Source: Prorocentrum cordatum (Eukaryota > Sar > Dinophyceae > Prorocentrales > Prorocentraceae). Taken from it: a stretch of DNA of 57,500 bases. Of the stretch, positions 29,461 through 38,369 are shown in pieces; position 1 is the stretch's first letter; the number at the start of each line of letters is the position of its first letter. A program made the position numbers and the translations under genes. The notes below the pieces were generated by a model. The model saw only the letters and a list, made by a program, of their open reading frames with translations, did no database searches and was not told where the DNA came from. The stretch is taken from assembly GCA_963575745.1 (NCBI GenBank), contig CAUYUJ010015017.1, forward strand, positions 262,934 through 320,433, written 5' to 3'.

Positions 29461-29511
29461 GCGCGCGCGAACTAGAGAATTGTTAACCAGTTACCGGACG
29501 CCTCTGGCCCG

Positions 29512-30197
29512 TTGGGCCGGCGAATTTGCAGTGGGGCGATATGTTGGGTAGGGGTACGGCTTCGCCACTGGTATGTCGACAGGCCGGCCAAGAGAACAGC
29601 GGAGGATGATTTTGTGGAGGTTCCGACCGTCGTGCTAGATGGTGACCGAATGCATAACAGTATCTCTCCACATAAGTGGTGCGTCACACGGGCGGACCTG
29701 GAGCAATTCAGGAGATTGGTGCGGTGGGCATGTTTGGATGGACGTATCAGGCCCGCGGAAGCAGACATGCTCGATCCGATAGGGAACGTGCTAGGACCGT
29801 GCATTCACAGCAATCCTGATCAATACATCAAGCCCCTCACTGCTCGCGCAGGGAATCCGAGCTGGGCTCTTATGCTTCACCCAGATAGCCTCGCCTGCGA
29901 CCTTCTCATTGCTTACAGCTGGCAAGAGGGAATGTGTGAGCTTAGCAGCTTACAGCTTATCGATAAAGTCCTGCACTCGTGCCTGGCTCGGAAACAGCCT
30001 GCGTATCTATGTTTTTTTTGTTCAGCCCGCAGAACCTTGATATTGCGCACCTCGTGTCGAGACCACGCGATTCTCCGTTCGCCCACGCGTTACGCTCGGC
30101 AACGGACATGATGGTTGTGTCTAACTGCAGTGGAAGCACATATGGCAGGGTTTGGTGCACTTGCGATGCGCATGTGGCATACACCTTGGACAAATGA
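29512..30197 (+). pseudogene. Pseudogene of an abundant dinoflagellate protein family ('CDL..AYSW' type), one frameshift
   Basis: The first frame gives VTRADLEQFRRLV, DQYIKPLTARAGNPSWALM, CDLLIAYSWQEGM and IDKVL. After a run of eight T at about 30010-30017 the protein continues in another frame: FSPQNLDIAHLVSRPRDSPF, AHALRSATDMMVVSN and YGRVWCTCDAHVAYTLDK before TGA. I know this arrangement (GNPSWALM, CDLFV-HAW-EG, NPQNLDI, WCVYEA-LAY) as a large family in dinoflagellate genomes; the CDLFV-HAW start resembles a TIR-like fold, function unknown. The homopolymer shift and the eroded WCVYEA block point to a pseudogene, though a sequencing error in the T-run is possible. Confidence 0.65.
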
Positions 30198-30219
30198 ATA
30201 TTCTGCGCGGCAAGTCCAG

Positions 30220-30330
30220 TGCTCCTCCTCCTCCTCTTCTTCATCCTCCTCCTCCTCTTCCTCCTCCTCCTCCTCCTCCTCCCCCTCCTCCTCTTTCACC
30301 TCCTCCTGCTCCTGCTCCTGCTCCTGCTGA
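30220..30330 (+). repeat. (CTC)n and CTGCTC tract
   Basis: CTCCTCCTC and CCTGCTCCTGCTCCTGCTGC repeats directly 3' of the pseudogene. Confidence 0.9.
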
Positions 30331-30459
30331 TCCGACACCTCCAGGACACATTCTCCGATGTGCACAGCTCGTCATTTAGGATCGCGCGCAACACGATAGT
30401 GTCCCGTTGGGGGTTCCAGGTCCGCTGTGACAACCGTCGACAGGCAGAGAAATAGTCTG

Positions 30460-30560
30460 CACTATGGGAAGGGATGGGTGTGAGGGGCAGGATGCCAGAT
30501 ATGGCGCGTGCGCGCCTATCCTGTCTTTTCCCCTCTCCTGCTATCCCCCTCTCATTCCCT
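30460..30560 (+). repeat. Dispersed motif family H, copy 1
   Basis: GGGAAGGGATGG then GATGCCAGATATGGCGCG and a pyrimidine-rich end. Copies at 35757-35830, 35932-36006 and 45600-45650; reversed copies at 47505-47560 and 48405-48460. GCGCGAGCGCACCTCGCTTG is the core in the better copies. Confidence 0.65.
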
Positions 30561-30639
30561 TCCTTTCCGTTCCTGCTTCCCAGCCTCCGTCCTTTGCCAC
30601 CTCCCGTCCTTCCCCTCCTTCCCTTCGTTTAGTCAGTCG

Positions 30640-30840
30640 TCATTCCTTGTCCCTGCTGTCTGGCGGCTTGCTGCTGCGTGCTGCCTGCTGCTGCTGATGC
30701 CTGCGTCTGTGTTGTGTGCTTTTTGCTGCTGCTTGCTGCTATTGCTGGCTAGCTGCTGGCTGCTGCGGACAGATTCCGCAGATTGCTGCTGTCTCTGCCT
30801 GATGCTGTTGTTTGCCGCTGCTTCTGCTTGGTAATGTCGC
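30640..30840 (+). repeat. CTG/TGC-rich stretch
   Basis: Degenerate TGCTGCTG repeats. The following 30840-31120 is GC-rich without a recognisable gene. Confidence 0.75.
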
Positions 30841-31132
30841 CGATCGCCGATGGCCTCTCTGTGTTTTGCCTGGGCCTCGTCGGCTCCCCTGCGGGCCTCT
30901 GGCTTTTGTGCCCGTCCGGGTCTGTCGGGTGTCCTTCGCCGAGTGGGGCGCCTCACGGGCCCATCTTGTGTGTGTGCGGGTGGCCCGAAGGGGGGCAAAT
31001 GTGGGGCCCTCTGGGGCCGTCCGTCTTCGGGCGTCGTGGGCCCCGCCGGGTCCAGGTTGCGGCGTCCTGGCGCCGCTTCGGCCCTCCTCCCCCTCCTCGA
31101 GGCCACCACCATAAGTTGAAGGGAGAGGGGGT

Positions 31133-31262
31133 CCTCCTCCTCCTCCTCCTCCTCCTCCTCCTCCTCCTCCTCCTCCTCCTCCTCCTCCTCCTCTTCCTCC
31201 TCCTCCTCCTCCTCCTCCTCCTCCTCCTCCTCCTCCTCCTCCTCGTCCTCCACCTCCTTCCC
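31133..31262 (+). repeat. (CTC)n pyrimidine tract
   Basis: CTCCTC repeats of about 130 bp. No gene is seen in 31262-31620, which has G-rich then C-rich sequence. Confidence 0.95.
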
Positions 31263-31630
31263 CCTCCAATTCATGGTGGTGGTGGAGAACAGGCCCATCA
31301 CAGGGGGAAGGCAGAGTGGGGGACGGGCCGAAGAAGAGGGCTTCGGGGGGGGGCGGGCCGTCTCGGGAGGCTCAGAAGGCCCCGGGCCCTGTGAGGAGCT
31401 TCCTTTCCTTGGCCTCATCCGAAGCCCCGGCGCCTTCCGAGAAGGTCTGCCCCTTGCCACCTTTCCTTCCTTTCTGCTCCCTCCTCCTCCGCCCCCTCCT
31501 GTCCACGCGCCTCCGACCTCGGTCCCATGCCGCTCCCTTGCCCCTGCAGGACCTCTGCTTTGTGAGGGGGGCGGGCGCGACGCTGCTCACTTTGCTACCC
31601 CACCTCTTCCTCTTCTCCCCCCTTAGTGTC

Positions 31631-31785
31631 AATAAGTGGGGCAGGCCTTCTACAGGAGGAATATGCAAACAGAGTCAAAACATAGTCTGGAGACATGTTT
31701 TGAAATATGTTTCATCGTTTTCGGAAGAGTGATCATCTGTCTTTCAAGATCCGCCTGTAAGAGGAGATGCCCGAACCTAACCTTA
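31631..31785. mobile_element. TIR element, family A copy 3
   Basis: Left AATAAGTGGGGCAGGCC then TTCTACAGGAGGA; right CCGCCTGTAAGAGGAGATGC then CCGAACCTAACCTTA. The interior shares ATAGTCTGG and GAAATATGTTT with copy 1 (ATAGTCTGG, GAGTATGTTT). Most diverged of the three. Confidence 0.7.
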
Positions 31786-31799
31786 ACGATCCCTCGGAA

Positions 31800-32080
31800 C
31801 GACAGGGCCGCATTTGGTTATGGCTCCATCTTGCCCTTTCTATGCCGGTTCCGTCGCCGTTTTTGTTGCCGTTTCCGTCGTTGTTTGTTTGTTTCGCTTC
31901 TTGTCCTGGCTCCAATCCTGGAGCCAGTGGTGTTGGCGTTTCCGGTCGCCGTTTTTGTTGACCGCTTCCATGTTCAAGAGCTACTTTTTTCGGAAGCGGT
32001 GAAAAAGTCGGCCCTGCCGTTTCCGGGCCCACCAAGTTCCCCCCGTGCTTCCAACGTGCAGGAAACAGCAGGTGGCGCTA
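31800..32080 (+). repeat. Short GTTTCCGTCGCCGTTTTTG repeats
   Basis: Several copies of a CCGTCGCCGTTTTTGTTG unit and an inverted pair GGCTCCAATCCTGGAGCC. No gene. Confidence 0.5.
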
Positions 32081-32100
32081 GGTTGCGTTTTTTCTATACC

Positions 32101-32155
32101 GTTCGGCCTTTGTGGCCCCTCGCCGGGCCGCGGGGCCGTCAAGCTGTTGCTCAGG
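32101..32155 (+). repeat. Fragment of stem-loop family D
   Basis: TTCGGCCTTTGTGGCCCCTC and GCCGGGCCGCGGGGCCGTCA match the central part of the family D element; the terminal stem is missing. Confidence 0.5.
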
Positions 32156-32499
32156 AGGACGAGCCGACCTCTGTGGAGCGGGTCCGGGCTTCCCTGGACC
32201 CGGCATTGAGGAAATCCATGGGGCGAAAATTGTTGCATGCAGCTGATCTTGGCGCCGCCGGGCACACTCCGTGATTCGTGGCCGCTTCCGACGGCGTGGG
32301 GGCGTCAGGATAACCAGATGCACGCAGGGGACTCCTTCACCCTAGTGTATCACCTCCGTTTCGTCCACCCCGGTCCCTTCCAGCCCCGCGTGCTCCCCCC
32401 ATCAGGACCCCCTCCTCTTTCGATGTGTCTCAAGTCTTGCTCTTGGTGTGATGCCTCCGCCCCCCGTTCTCCTTCCCCCCTCTTGCCTCTTCTCAGCTC

Positions 32500-32695
32500 T
32501 CGCATACGCAGCTCATATTCAGACGAACTCACATTCAGATCCACTGATCTTCAGACTCATTCTCATGCAGGCCTACTCATTCTCGGACTCGCACATGCTT
32601 AGACCCACTCATACACTCCCACCACTCTTACTCAGACCCACTCGTGCTCAGCCAAGCCATCTTCACACTCGTACGCATATCATCCATACAGGCAG
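32500..32695 (+). repeat. Short ACTCATTCTCAGACC-type repeats
   Basis: About a dozen irregular 14-18 bp units (CACATGCTTAGACCCACTC, CTTCAGACTCATTCTC). No gene. Confidence 0.65.
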
Positions 32696-32719
32696 AGCCC
32701 CATGCGCATCACGTTGTAG

Positions 32720-33500
32720 CAGGCGTTGCATTGGAGTGCCCCAACGAGGACCCGCCAGGGTGGGGCCATTTGCCTGTTCGCGTCCAGATTTTGGGGATCT
32801 CTCAGGCAGTAGGCCTGCCTGGTGGCTTGGACTTTTTTCTTTTCAGAGCCTCGTGCTCACCGCGACGCAGCAGGCGTGGCATCATGAGCCCCCCGGGGGG
32901 ACACCGCCAGGGGTGGGGGCACGTGCCCGGTCGCGCGGATGCCTCGGGTTGTTTTGCCTGTCTGGTGGCTTGGGCGCTGGTGCTCTTTCAGAGCGGCGTG
33001 TGAGGATGTCTCCAGCGAGGCGCTGGCTTCAGCACCCCAAGGAGGACCCGCCGGGGAGGAAGACGCTCGCCCGGTCGCGCCCAGGTTGCGGGAGTGTCTC
33101 AAGCGGTTTGCCGGTTTGGTGGCTCGGACTTCGGTGTGTGTCCGAGAAGGTTGTGCGGATGTCTCGAGCTCTGGGCGCTGGCTTCAGCATCCCAGGGATA
33201 GGACATGTGCCCGCTCGCGCCCGGAGTGTGGGGATGTCTCAGGCGGCCTGCGGGTTTGATGTCTGGACGTCGGTGTGTTCAGAGCAGGTTGCGAGGATGT
33301 CTTCAGGGAGGCGCTGGCTTCAGTACTCCGAGGAGGAGCCAGCAGGGGTCAAGACATTTGCTCGTTCGCGCCCAGATGGTGTGGATGTCTCAAGCGCTTT
33401 GCCGAGCTGGTGGCTTGGACACTGGTGTTTTCAGAGCAGGTTGTGAGGATGTCTCGAGCGAGGCGCTGGCTTCAGCACACAGACGGCCAGTTCGTAGTGA
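32720..33500 (+). repeat. Tandem array, about 150-bp unit, five copies
   Basis: Unit landmarks: GAGGATGTCTCGAGCGAGG, CGCTGGCTTCAGCACCCC, AGGAGGACCCGCC, GCTCGCGCCCAG, GATGTCTCAAGCG, TTGCCGG and GGTGGCTTGGAC. Long open frames are produced by the array. 33500-33950 shows no gene. Confidence 0.88.
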
Positions 33501-33949
33501 TGTAGCGAACGTGGCGCTCGTTTTTGTCACTTCCGACTCCTGTCCAGTCCAAGCCTTATGATCATTTCGATGTAGGGAGAACGACGACCGCTAGGACAGA
33601 GGTCAGATGATGGATGCGGGAAAGAGAAGAACGCATGAAGATGGATAATGGAGGAGGGAGGACGAGAAGGGAGGGTGTACGACGAGCGGTTAAAGGAAGG
33701 AGGAGGGAAGGGGGCCTGATCACCGCCTGTCTGTCTGTAAGCTGTGGTCCTCGCTGTCCCTCAACGTCGCTGTCCCTCGACGTCCCTTCGGACTCGCTCT
33801 CACACCCAGGCGCTCACGGCCAGACACCCACAGCGGGACGTGCCAGGAAGTGATATGCACGCGCGGTGACATCCGCGTCAAATGGTTATACTTGTTCCAT
33901 ATGTGCACGATCTCCTTCTGCCCCAGGATTCTCTCCGAGCTGGGCGCCG

Positions 33950-34215
33950 ACAGTCCTGTTATTGCTTCTCCAAGGGATTCCAATAGTTGCTCCTGACCTC
34001 TTGTTTAAGGGGTTCGTACTTATTTCTGGCCTCTTGTTGGAGGTGTTTTTGTCTTCCAAGGGATTCAGCAGTTCCTGACCCCTTCCTAAAGGGTCTCTTA
34101 CTGCTCTGCGCCCTCGTGCTCGAGCTGCTTCCAGGGTTTTCAGTAGCTGTTCCTGACCTCTGTCGACCTCTGGGTTCGAGGGCATCCAAGGGATCTCAAG
34201 AGCTGTTCCCGACCA
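33950..34215 (+). repeat. Tandem array, about 60-80 bp unit
   Basis: Units of TTCCAAGGGATTCCAATAG and TTGCTCCTGACCTCTTG, four copies. A following pair of diverged ~240-bp repeats (34270-34440 and 34530-34690) shares CCTCTGGCACCTGGGCCATT. Confidence 0.75.
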
Positions 34216-34699
34216 CGGGCCCTCCTTTTTTTCCTTCTTCTGGTAGACATTCCCCTCCTCCCGCGGCCGCTTCTCTCTTCCCCTTCTCTTCCCCTCTGGC
34301 ACCTGGGCCATTCGCAATGCCGTCACCGAGCGCTTGTGCCCCCCCGGGAGAGCTCCGCCCCACCGCGGCGCCAGCCTGCGCCCAGCGCCGCCGGGTGGCA
34401 CCGGGCCTTCGGGGGCGGGCGAGGGCGCCTTCAGGCCCAGCGAAGCCGAAGCTGTTCCCGGGCAGTGCTCCGCAGCCGCCAACACACAGAAAGCCGCGCA
34501 GCGTCGTCGGCTTCCGGGGGGGCCGTTGCCTTCCCCTCCGGCACCTGGGCCATCCGCTTGCCCGCGGGCGCGCGTCCGGGCTGCCCCTGCTGCGCTGCGA
34601 CGCGAAAAGTTTCCGACGGAAGCCTCGGGGGGGTGCCGGGCCCGTCGCCCCCGGGCGCTGCGGGGCTGCCCTGAAGGTCTGCCGGGGGGGCCCCCACAC

Positions 34700-34905
34700 G
34701 GTGTGGTGACCACCCCGTGCGGTGGGTCGGTGGGGATGCGGGGTCACCGCACGGTTTCGGGACTCGGGTCTCTCTCCGAGGACGTCTCGGGCGACGGGGG
34801 CTTCCAGGGTCCCAAAGCCGTGCGGAGACGGAGCGTGCGGTGAGGTCTTGGGGGGATTTCGAGGTCACCGCACGGTGCGTCACCGCACCGTCCTGGGACT
34901 CCAAA
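34700..34905 (+). repeat. Dispersed repeat family I, copy 1
   Basis: GTGACCACCCCGTGCGGTG, TCTCTCCGAGGACGTCTCGG, CTTCCAGGGTCCC and CGTGCGGTGAGGTCT occur in the same order at 54390-54570. It contains several CCGCACGG/CCGTGCGG palindromes. Confidence 0.75.
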
Positions 34906-34919
34906 GTCTGCCCACGGTT

Positions 34920-35235
34920 GCCCGGGGTGGCGCCCATGCCATGCCAGGAGCTGGCAAGCAATGCCACGCAGTGCCAAGGAATGCCAGGCAGCGCTGCCCA
35001 TGCAGTTCCAAGCAACCCCAGGAATTGCCAAGAGACGTCGAGCCACTCCAAACAGTGCAGAGCAATTCCAGGCAATGCCAAGAAAGGCCCAGCAACGATT
35101 CCAAGCAACGCCAAGGAGTGCCGAGCCAATGCCCGTCAATGCAAAGCGACCAAGCAAAGCAGCAAAGCATTGCATTGAGTCCCAGCAGCGGCAAGCAATA
35201 ACAAAAACACTGCTTTGATCTGCTTCGCATTGCAT
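34920..35235 (+). repeat. CCAAGCAATG degenerate minisatellite
   Basis: Irregular 10-25 bp units of GCCAAGCAATGCCA, GCAATTCC and CCAAGAAAGG. A short relative is at 44670-44705. Open frames (QCQ..N) are artefacts. Confidence 0.8.
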
Positions 35236-35239
35236 TTCT

Positions 35240-35690
35240 TTGCGTTGCTTCGAAGCGCAGATGGCCAAGCCTTCCAACATCCAATTCAGGTCGCGCCGGG
35301 GTGAGTGCCAATGCTTTATCGATCGGAGCGTTTCTGTATTCAGGAAGTGCGTTCGCTGCTGCGTTGGCCTTATTGCAGGATCGTCGCTCTACTCCTGCCG
35401 TTCAAAGTGCCGCTCGGGGCCCAGTGCGGCCCACAGTTCTGGACCGGAACGCTTCCCCGTCGCTGTCGCCCCCTTCGTGTCCGCTCCCACTCCTTCCCCT
35501 GGCCCTCCTGCTCCCCGCCGCTCCTCTCGCTCCAGCTCGTGCTGGTGCTGTTCGTATCCCCTCCTCCTTCTTTCTCACTCTCCTCCTCTTCCTCCTCCCG
35601 TGCATCCTCCTGCTACTCCGCTATGTCCTCCTCCTCCTCCTCCACCTCCGCATCCAAGGTACACAGCTCACCTCGCTGATGTGTGCACCA
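35240..35690 (+). other. Gene-free interval with pyrimidine-rich half
   Basis: 35480-35650 is CTCCTC/CCCTCC-rich. GTACACAGCTCACC at 35658 resembles GTACGCAGCTCCCC at 45334 and ATGTGCACAGCTCGTC at 30359, so a longer dispersed unit may be present. No gene. Confidence 0.45.
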
Positions 35691-35756
35691 TGGGAAAAGG
35701 GGGCTCAGGTCTGCCGTGGCACCCGTCGGCGGGTGGAGAACCAAGTCAGCGCGCTG

Positions 35757-36220
35757 GGGAAGGGATGGCCGGGAAGGATACGATGCCAGGTTTTGGCGCG
35801 AGCGCACCTCGCTTGCTCCCATTCCTGCCCCCCCCCCCCCTCCTACGTCCCCTTCCACACGCCCATCCCGCCCCTCCTCCGCACTCCTCCGCCCCACCCC
35901 TTTTCCTCCTCTGCCTCCACGTCAGCGCGATGGGAAGGAACGGCTGGGAAGGATCAGATGCCAGATATGGCGCGAGCGCACCTCGTTTGCTCCCATTCCT
36001 GCCCCCTCCCCCCTCCTCCTACTCCCCCCTCCCCCCCCTCCTACTCCCCCCCTCCCCTCCTACGTCCCCTTCCACACGCCCATCCCGCTCCTCCTCCGCA
36101 CTCCACTCCTCCGCCCCCCCTTTCTCCTCCCCTGCCGCATCCACCCCTCCTTGTCCGCCCCGCCCCTGCTCCTCTACGCAACCATCGCATATTATTAGTG
36201 CCCTTCTCTCTCTCTCTCTT
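35757..36220 (+). repeat. Dispersed motif family H, tandem pair with pyrimidine tracts
   Basis: Two copies: 35757-35830 and 35932-36006. Each is GGGAAGGATNCGATGCCAG, GGCGCGAGCGCACCTCG, TTGCTCCCATTCCTGCCCC, followed by a CCCTCCTACTCCCC tract and CCTTCCACACGCCCATCCC. The end (36200-36220) is a CTCTCTCTCT run. Confidence 0.75.
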
Positions 36221-36309
36221 TCTCTAATATGGCCCCGTCCGGAAGATGGCCCCCCGCGTACTTGTTTCAAACATTAGCCTGGCGATGGGCCCACCCATAT
36301 GCAGGTGTG

Positions 36310-37012
36310 AGTACCGCAAAGCACGCGGGACCGAGGAGACGGAGCTCCCCATGGGGCCACGCAACCGGTGAGGGGTGTGCCGACATGCGCGGGGAAGCGC
36401 ACGTGGACCTTGCCAATGGGGCCTTTATCGGTGTAGCTCCCTATGGGGCCACGCAGCGCGTGGGTGGTGTGCCGAACATCGTGGGGAGCCGCTTGTGGAC
36501 CCTGCCTCTGGGGCCTCGGGTGGAGCTCCCGGTGAGGCCACGAAGCGTGTGATGGGCGCGCCGAAACGGACATGCGGTGGGCTGGGAGCCACGTGTGCAC
36601 CTTGCCACTGGGGCCTTCGGTGAATCTCCCTTTGGGGCGACGAAGCGTTTGAGGGGTGTGCCGAAATGGCCATGCGGTGGGCGAGGAACCGCATGTGGAT
36701 CCTGCCACTGGGGCCTTTGGTGAAGTGAGCCGACATGGACATGTGGCGGTCGGGAAGCCGCATGTGGACCCTGCCACTGGGATGATGGGTGCGCCGAAAT
36801 GGACATGAGGTTGGCGGGGAGCCGCATGTGGACCTTCCCATTGGGGCCCTCGGTGGCGCTTTTCATGAGGCGTGGAAACATGTGACGGGTGTGCCGAAGC
36901 AGAGACATGCGGAGGGCAACGGCAGGGGGGGGAGGAGGGAGAGGAGCAAGGATGAGGAACGCGGAGAGCTGTCTCTTCAAAGCGAGGGCGCAACACAACA
37001 GGATGATTCGGA
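36310..37012 (+). repeat. Tandem array B, copy 3, with conserved tail
   Basis: About seven units of GGAGCTCCCCATGGGGCCAC, GTGTGCCGACATGCG, GGGAGCCGCATGTGGACC and CTGCCACTGGGGCCTT, then a G-rich stretch and the tail CTCTTCAAAGCGAGGGCG, CAACACAACAGGATGATT. The tail matches 8718-8765 and 21445-21495. Confidence 0.88.
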
Positions 37013-37307
37013 ATAGTTGCTAGCCAGCGTGGGCCCCAAGCAGTGTGTTCTATCATGCAATGTTGTACGGTCTTTGTGGTGCAAGTGCTTTTGTAAGTCG
37101 CGGGTTGTCAATGTCCTGCCTCCTTGCGGCCCGCAGGTGAGCAGTCTTCTTATCGTACCCGCGCAGCCCTTCTGAGGATCATGGCTTCGAGTGCTTCTCA
37201 TCCAGGTGGCCCCTCTCGCGCACACACACACACGCGCTCCGGGCACGCCAGTGGGAGTTGGAAGGGAAAGTATTTTACGCAGACTCTTATTCAGTCCTTT
37301 GAACGAG

Positions 37308-38345
37308 ATGGACGGCGACGCCGACGGCCCCGAGGTACACACACTTGCGACTCCTACCCCTACGACTTCACCGGGAACGCCCCCACCAGCACGTGTAGCC
37401 GCACAGCAGGAGCAACGAGGACAGCAGCCACATGCACCGTCTTTGGACGAGATCGCCAAGATGTTCCGCAAGGAGGTGCAGCCTTTTCGCAACACCATCA
37501 ACAGCCTCGAACGACGCCTTACTGACATGAGCGGGATCATCGAAACCAGGTTCGAGGAGGCGGAGGAGCACATCGAAGACATCTCCATTCGCTTCACCAA
37601 CCTCGAGAACCACCAGAACGCCGAGTTCGAGGATATCACCGCAAGGGTTGCCGCTCTTGAGTCACATCCTTCGCGTGCTGATGCAGATTCTGCCGGAGCC
37701 GGCTCTGCACGCAGTATGGGGTCCGCAGTTGAGGAGAAACTCATTGAGCTCGAGCGCCAAATGGCGGGACTCACCACGGGCAAGCAGTTCGAATGCAATG
37801 CAGTAGTTGGGGGTCTCGGCAATTTAGATACCTTGCAGCACGCTGCCACATGGATAAACGAACGTGCTCTTCAGCTCGGAGCCCCTGAACCGTCCGATAT
37901 CTTCATCAAAGGCGAGTCGTTCCAGCAGATGGTTTTCGCAAAGTTTGATTCCATGAGCGCCCGGGACAAATACGTAAGCATCTTGGGGAGGGCACAGCTG
38001 AAGCACCAAGAGAACATGATCTGGACACGTCCGGATCAGCCTTTGGAGAAGAGGGTGCCTGAGAGCTTCTTGTTCGGACTCCGGAAGACTTTTTTGGGAT
38101 GGGGTTATTCCAAGAGCGAGGTGCGCGTGGACACGGTGGAACAGAAGCTCAAAGTGGCCAAATAACCAGTTTGTCATGCACATGTGGCCGGGACGGCTCT
38201 CGAAGTTGTTTGGGTAGGACCTTGGGCAGCCTGGGGCGACGTCACCAACAGCCAGGAGGTGGCCGACCTGAAAGACCGCGCCAACGGGGTTCTGCAGAGG
38301 GCCTCTGCGAAAGGCGGGGGCAAATGGAAGAAGGGAGGCCACTAG
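37308..38345 (+). pseudogene. LINE ORF1: coiled coil plus RRM-like protein, frameshifted near the end
   Basis: From ATG 37308 the frame is open to TAA 38163-38165 (285 residues); it is open upstream to 37191, without clear coding character. A Pro/Thr-rich N-terminus is followed by a coiled coil (SLDEIAKMFRKEVQPF, then FEEAEEHIEDISIRFTNLEN to VEEKLIELERQM). Then comes an RRM-like region (FECNAVVGGLGNLD, FAKFDSMSARDKYVSIL). After the stop, AAWGDVTNSQEVADLKDRAN and GVLQRASAKGGGKWKKGGH end at TAG 38345 in another frame and are probably the original C-terminus. ORF1 proteins of this kind bind the element's RNA. Confidence 0.72.
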
Positions 38346-38369
38346 GAAATACGACGGCGCATTAGTGAT

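Noticed and set aside
28960-29486. Frames reading GPLGPSWRLLGPSS-like protein
   Set aside because: Translation of the CCTCTTGGGG minisatellite; similar frames occur in all three copies and on both strands.
37191-37307. Upstream extension of LINE ORF1
   Set aside because: The frame is open but begins without ATG in a CACACACA-rich leader; ATG 37308 is the first in-frame Met.
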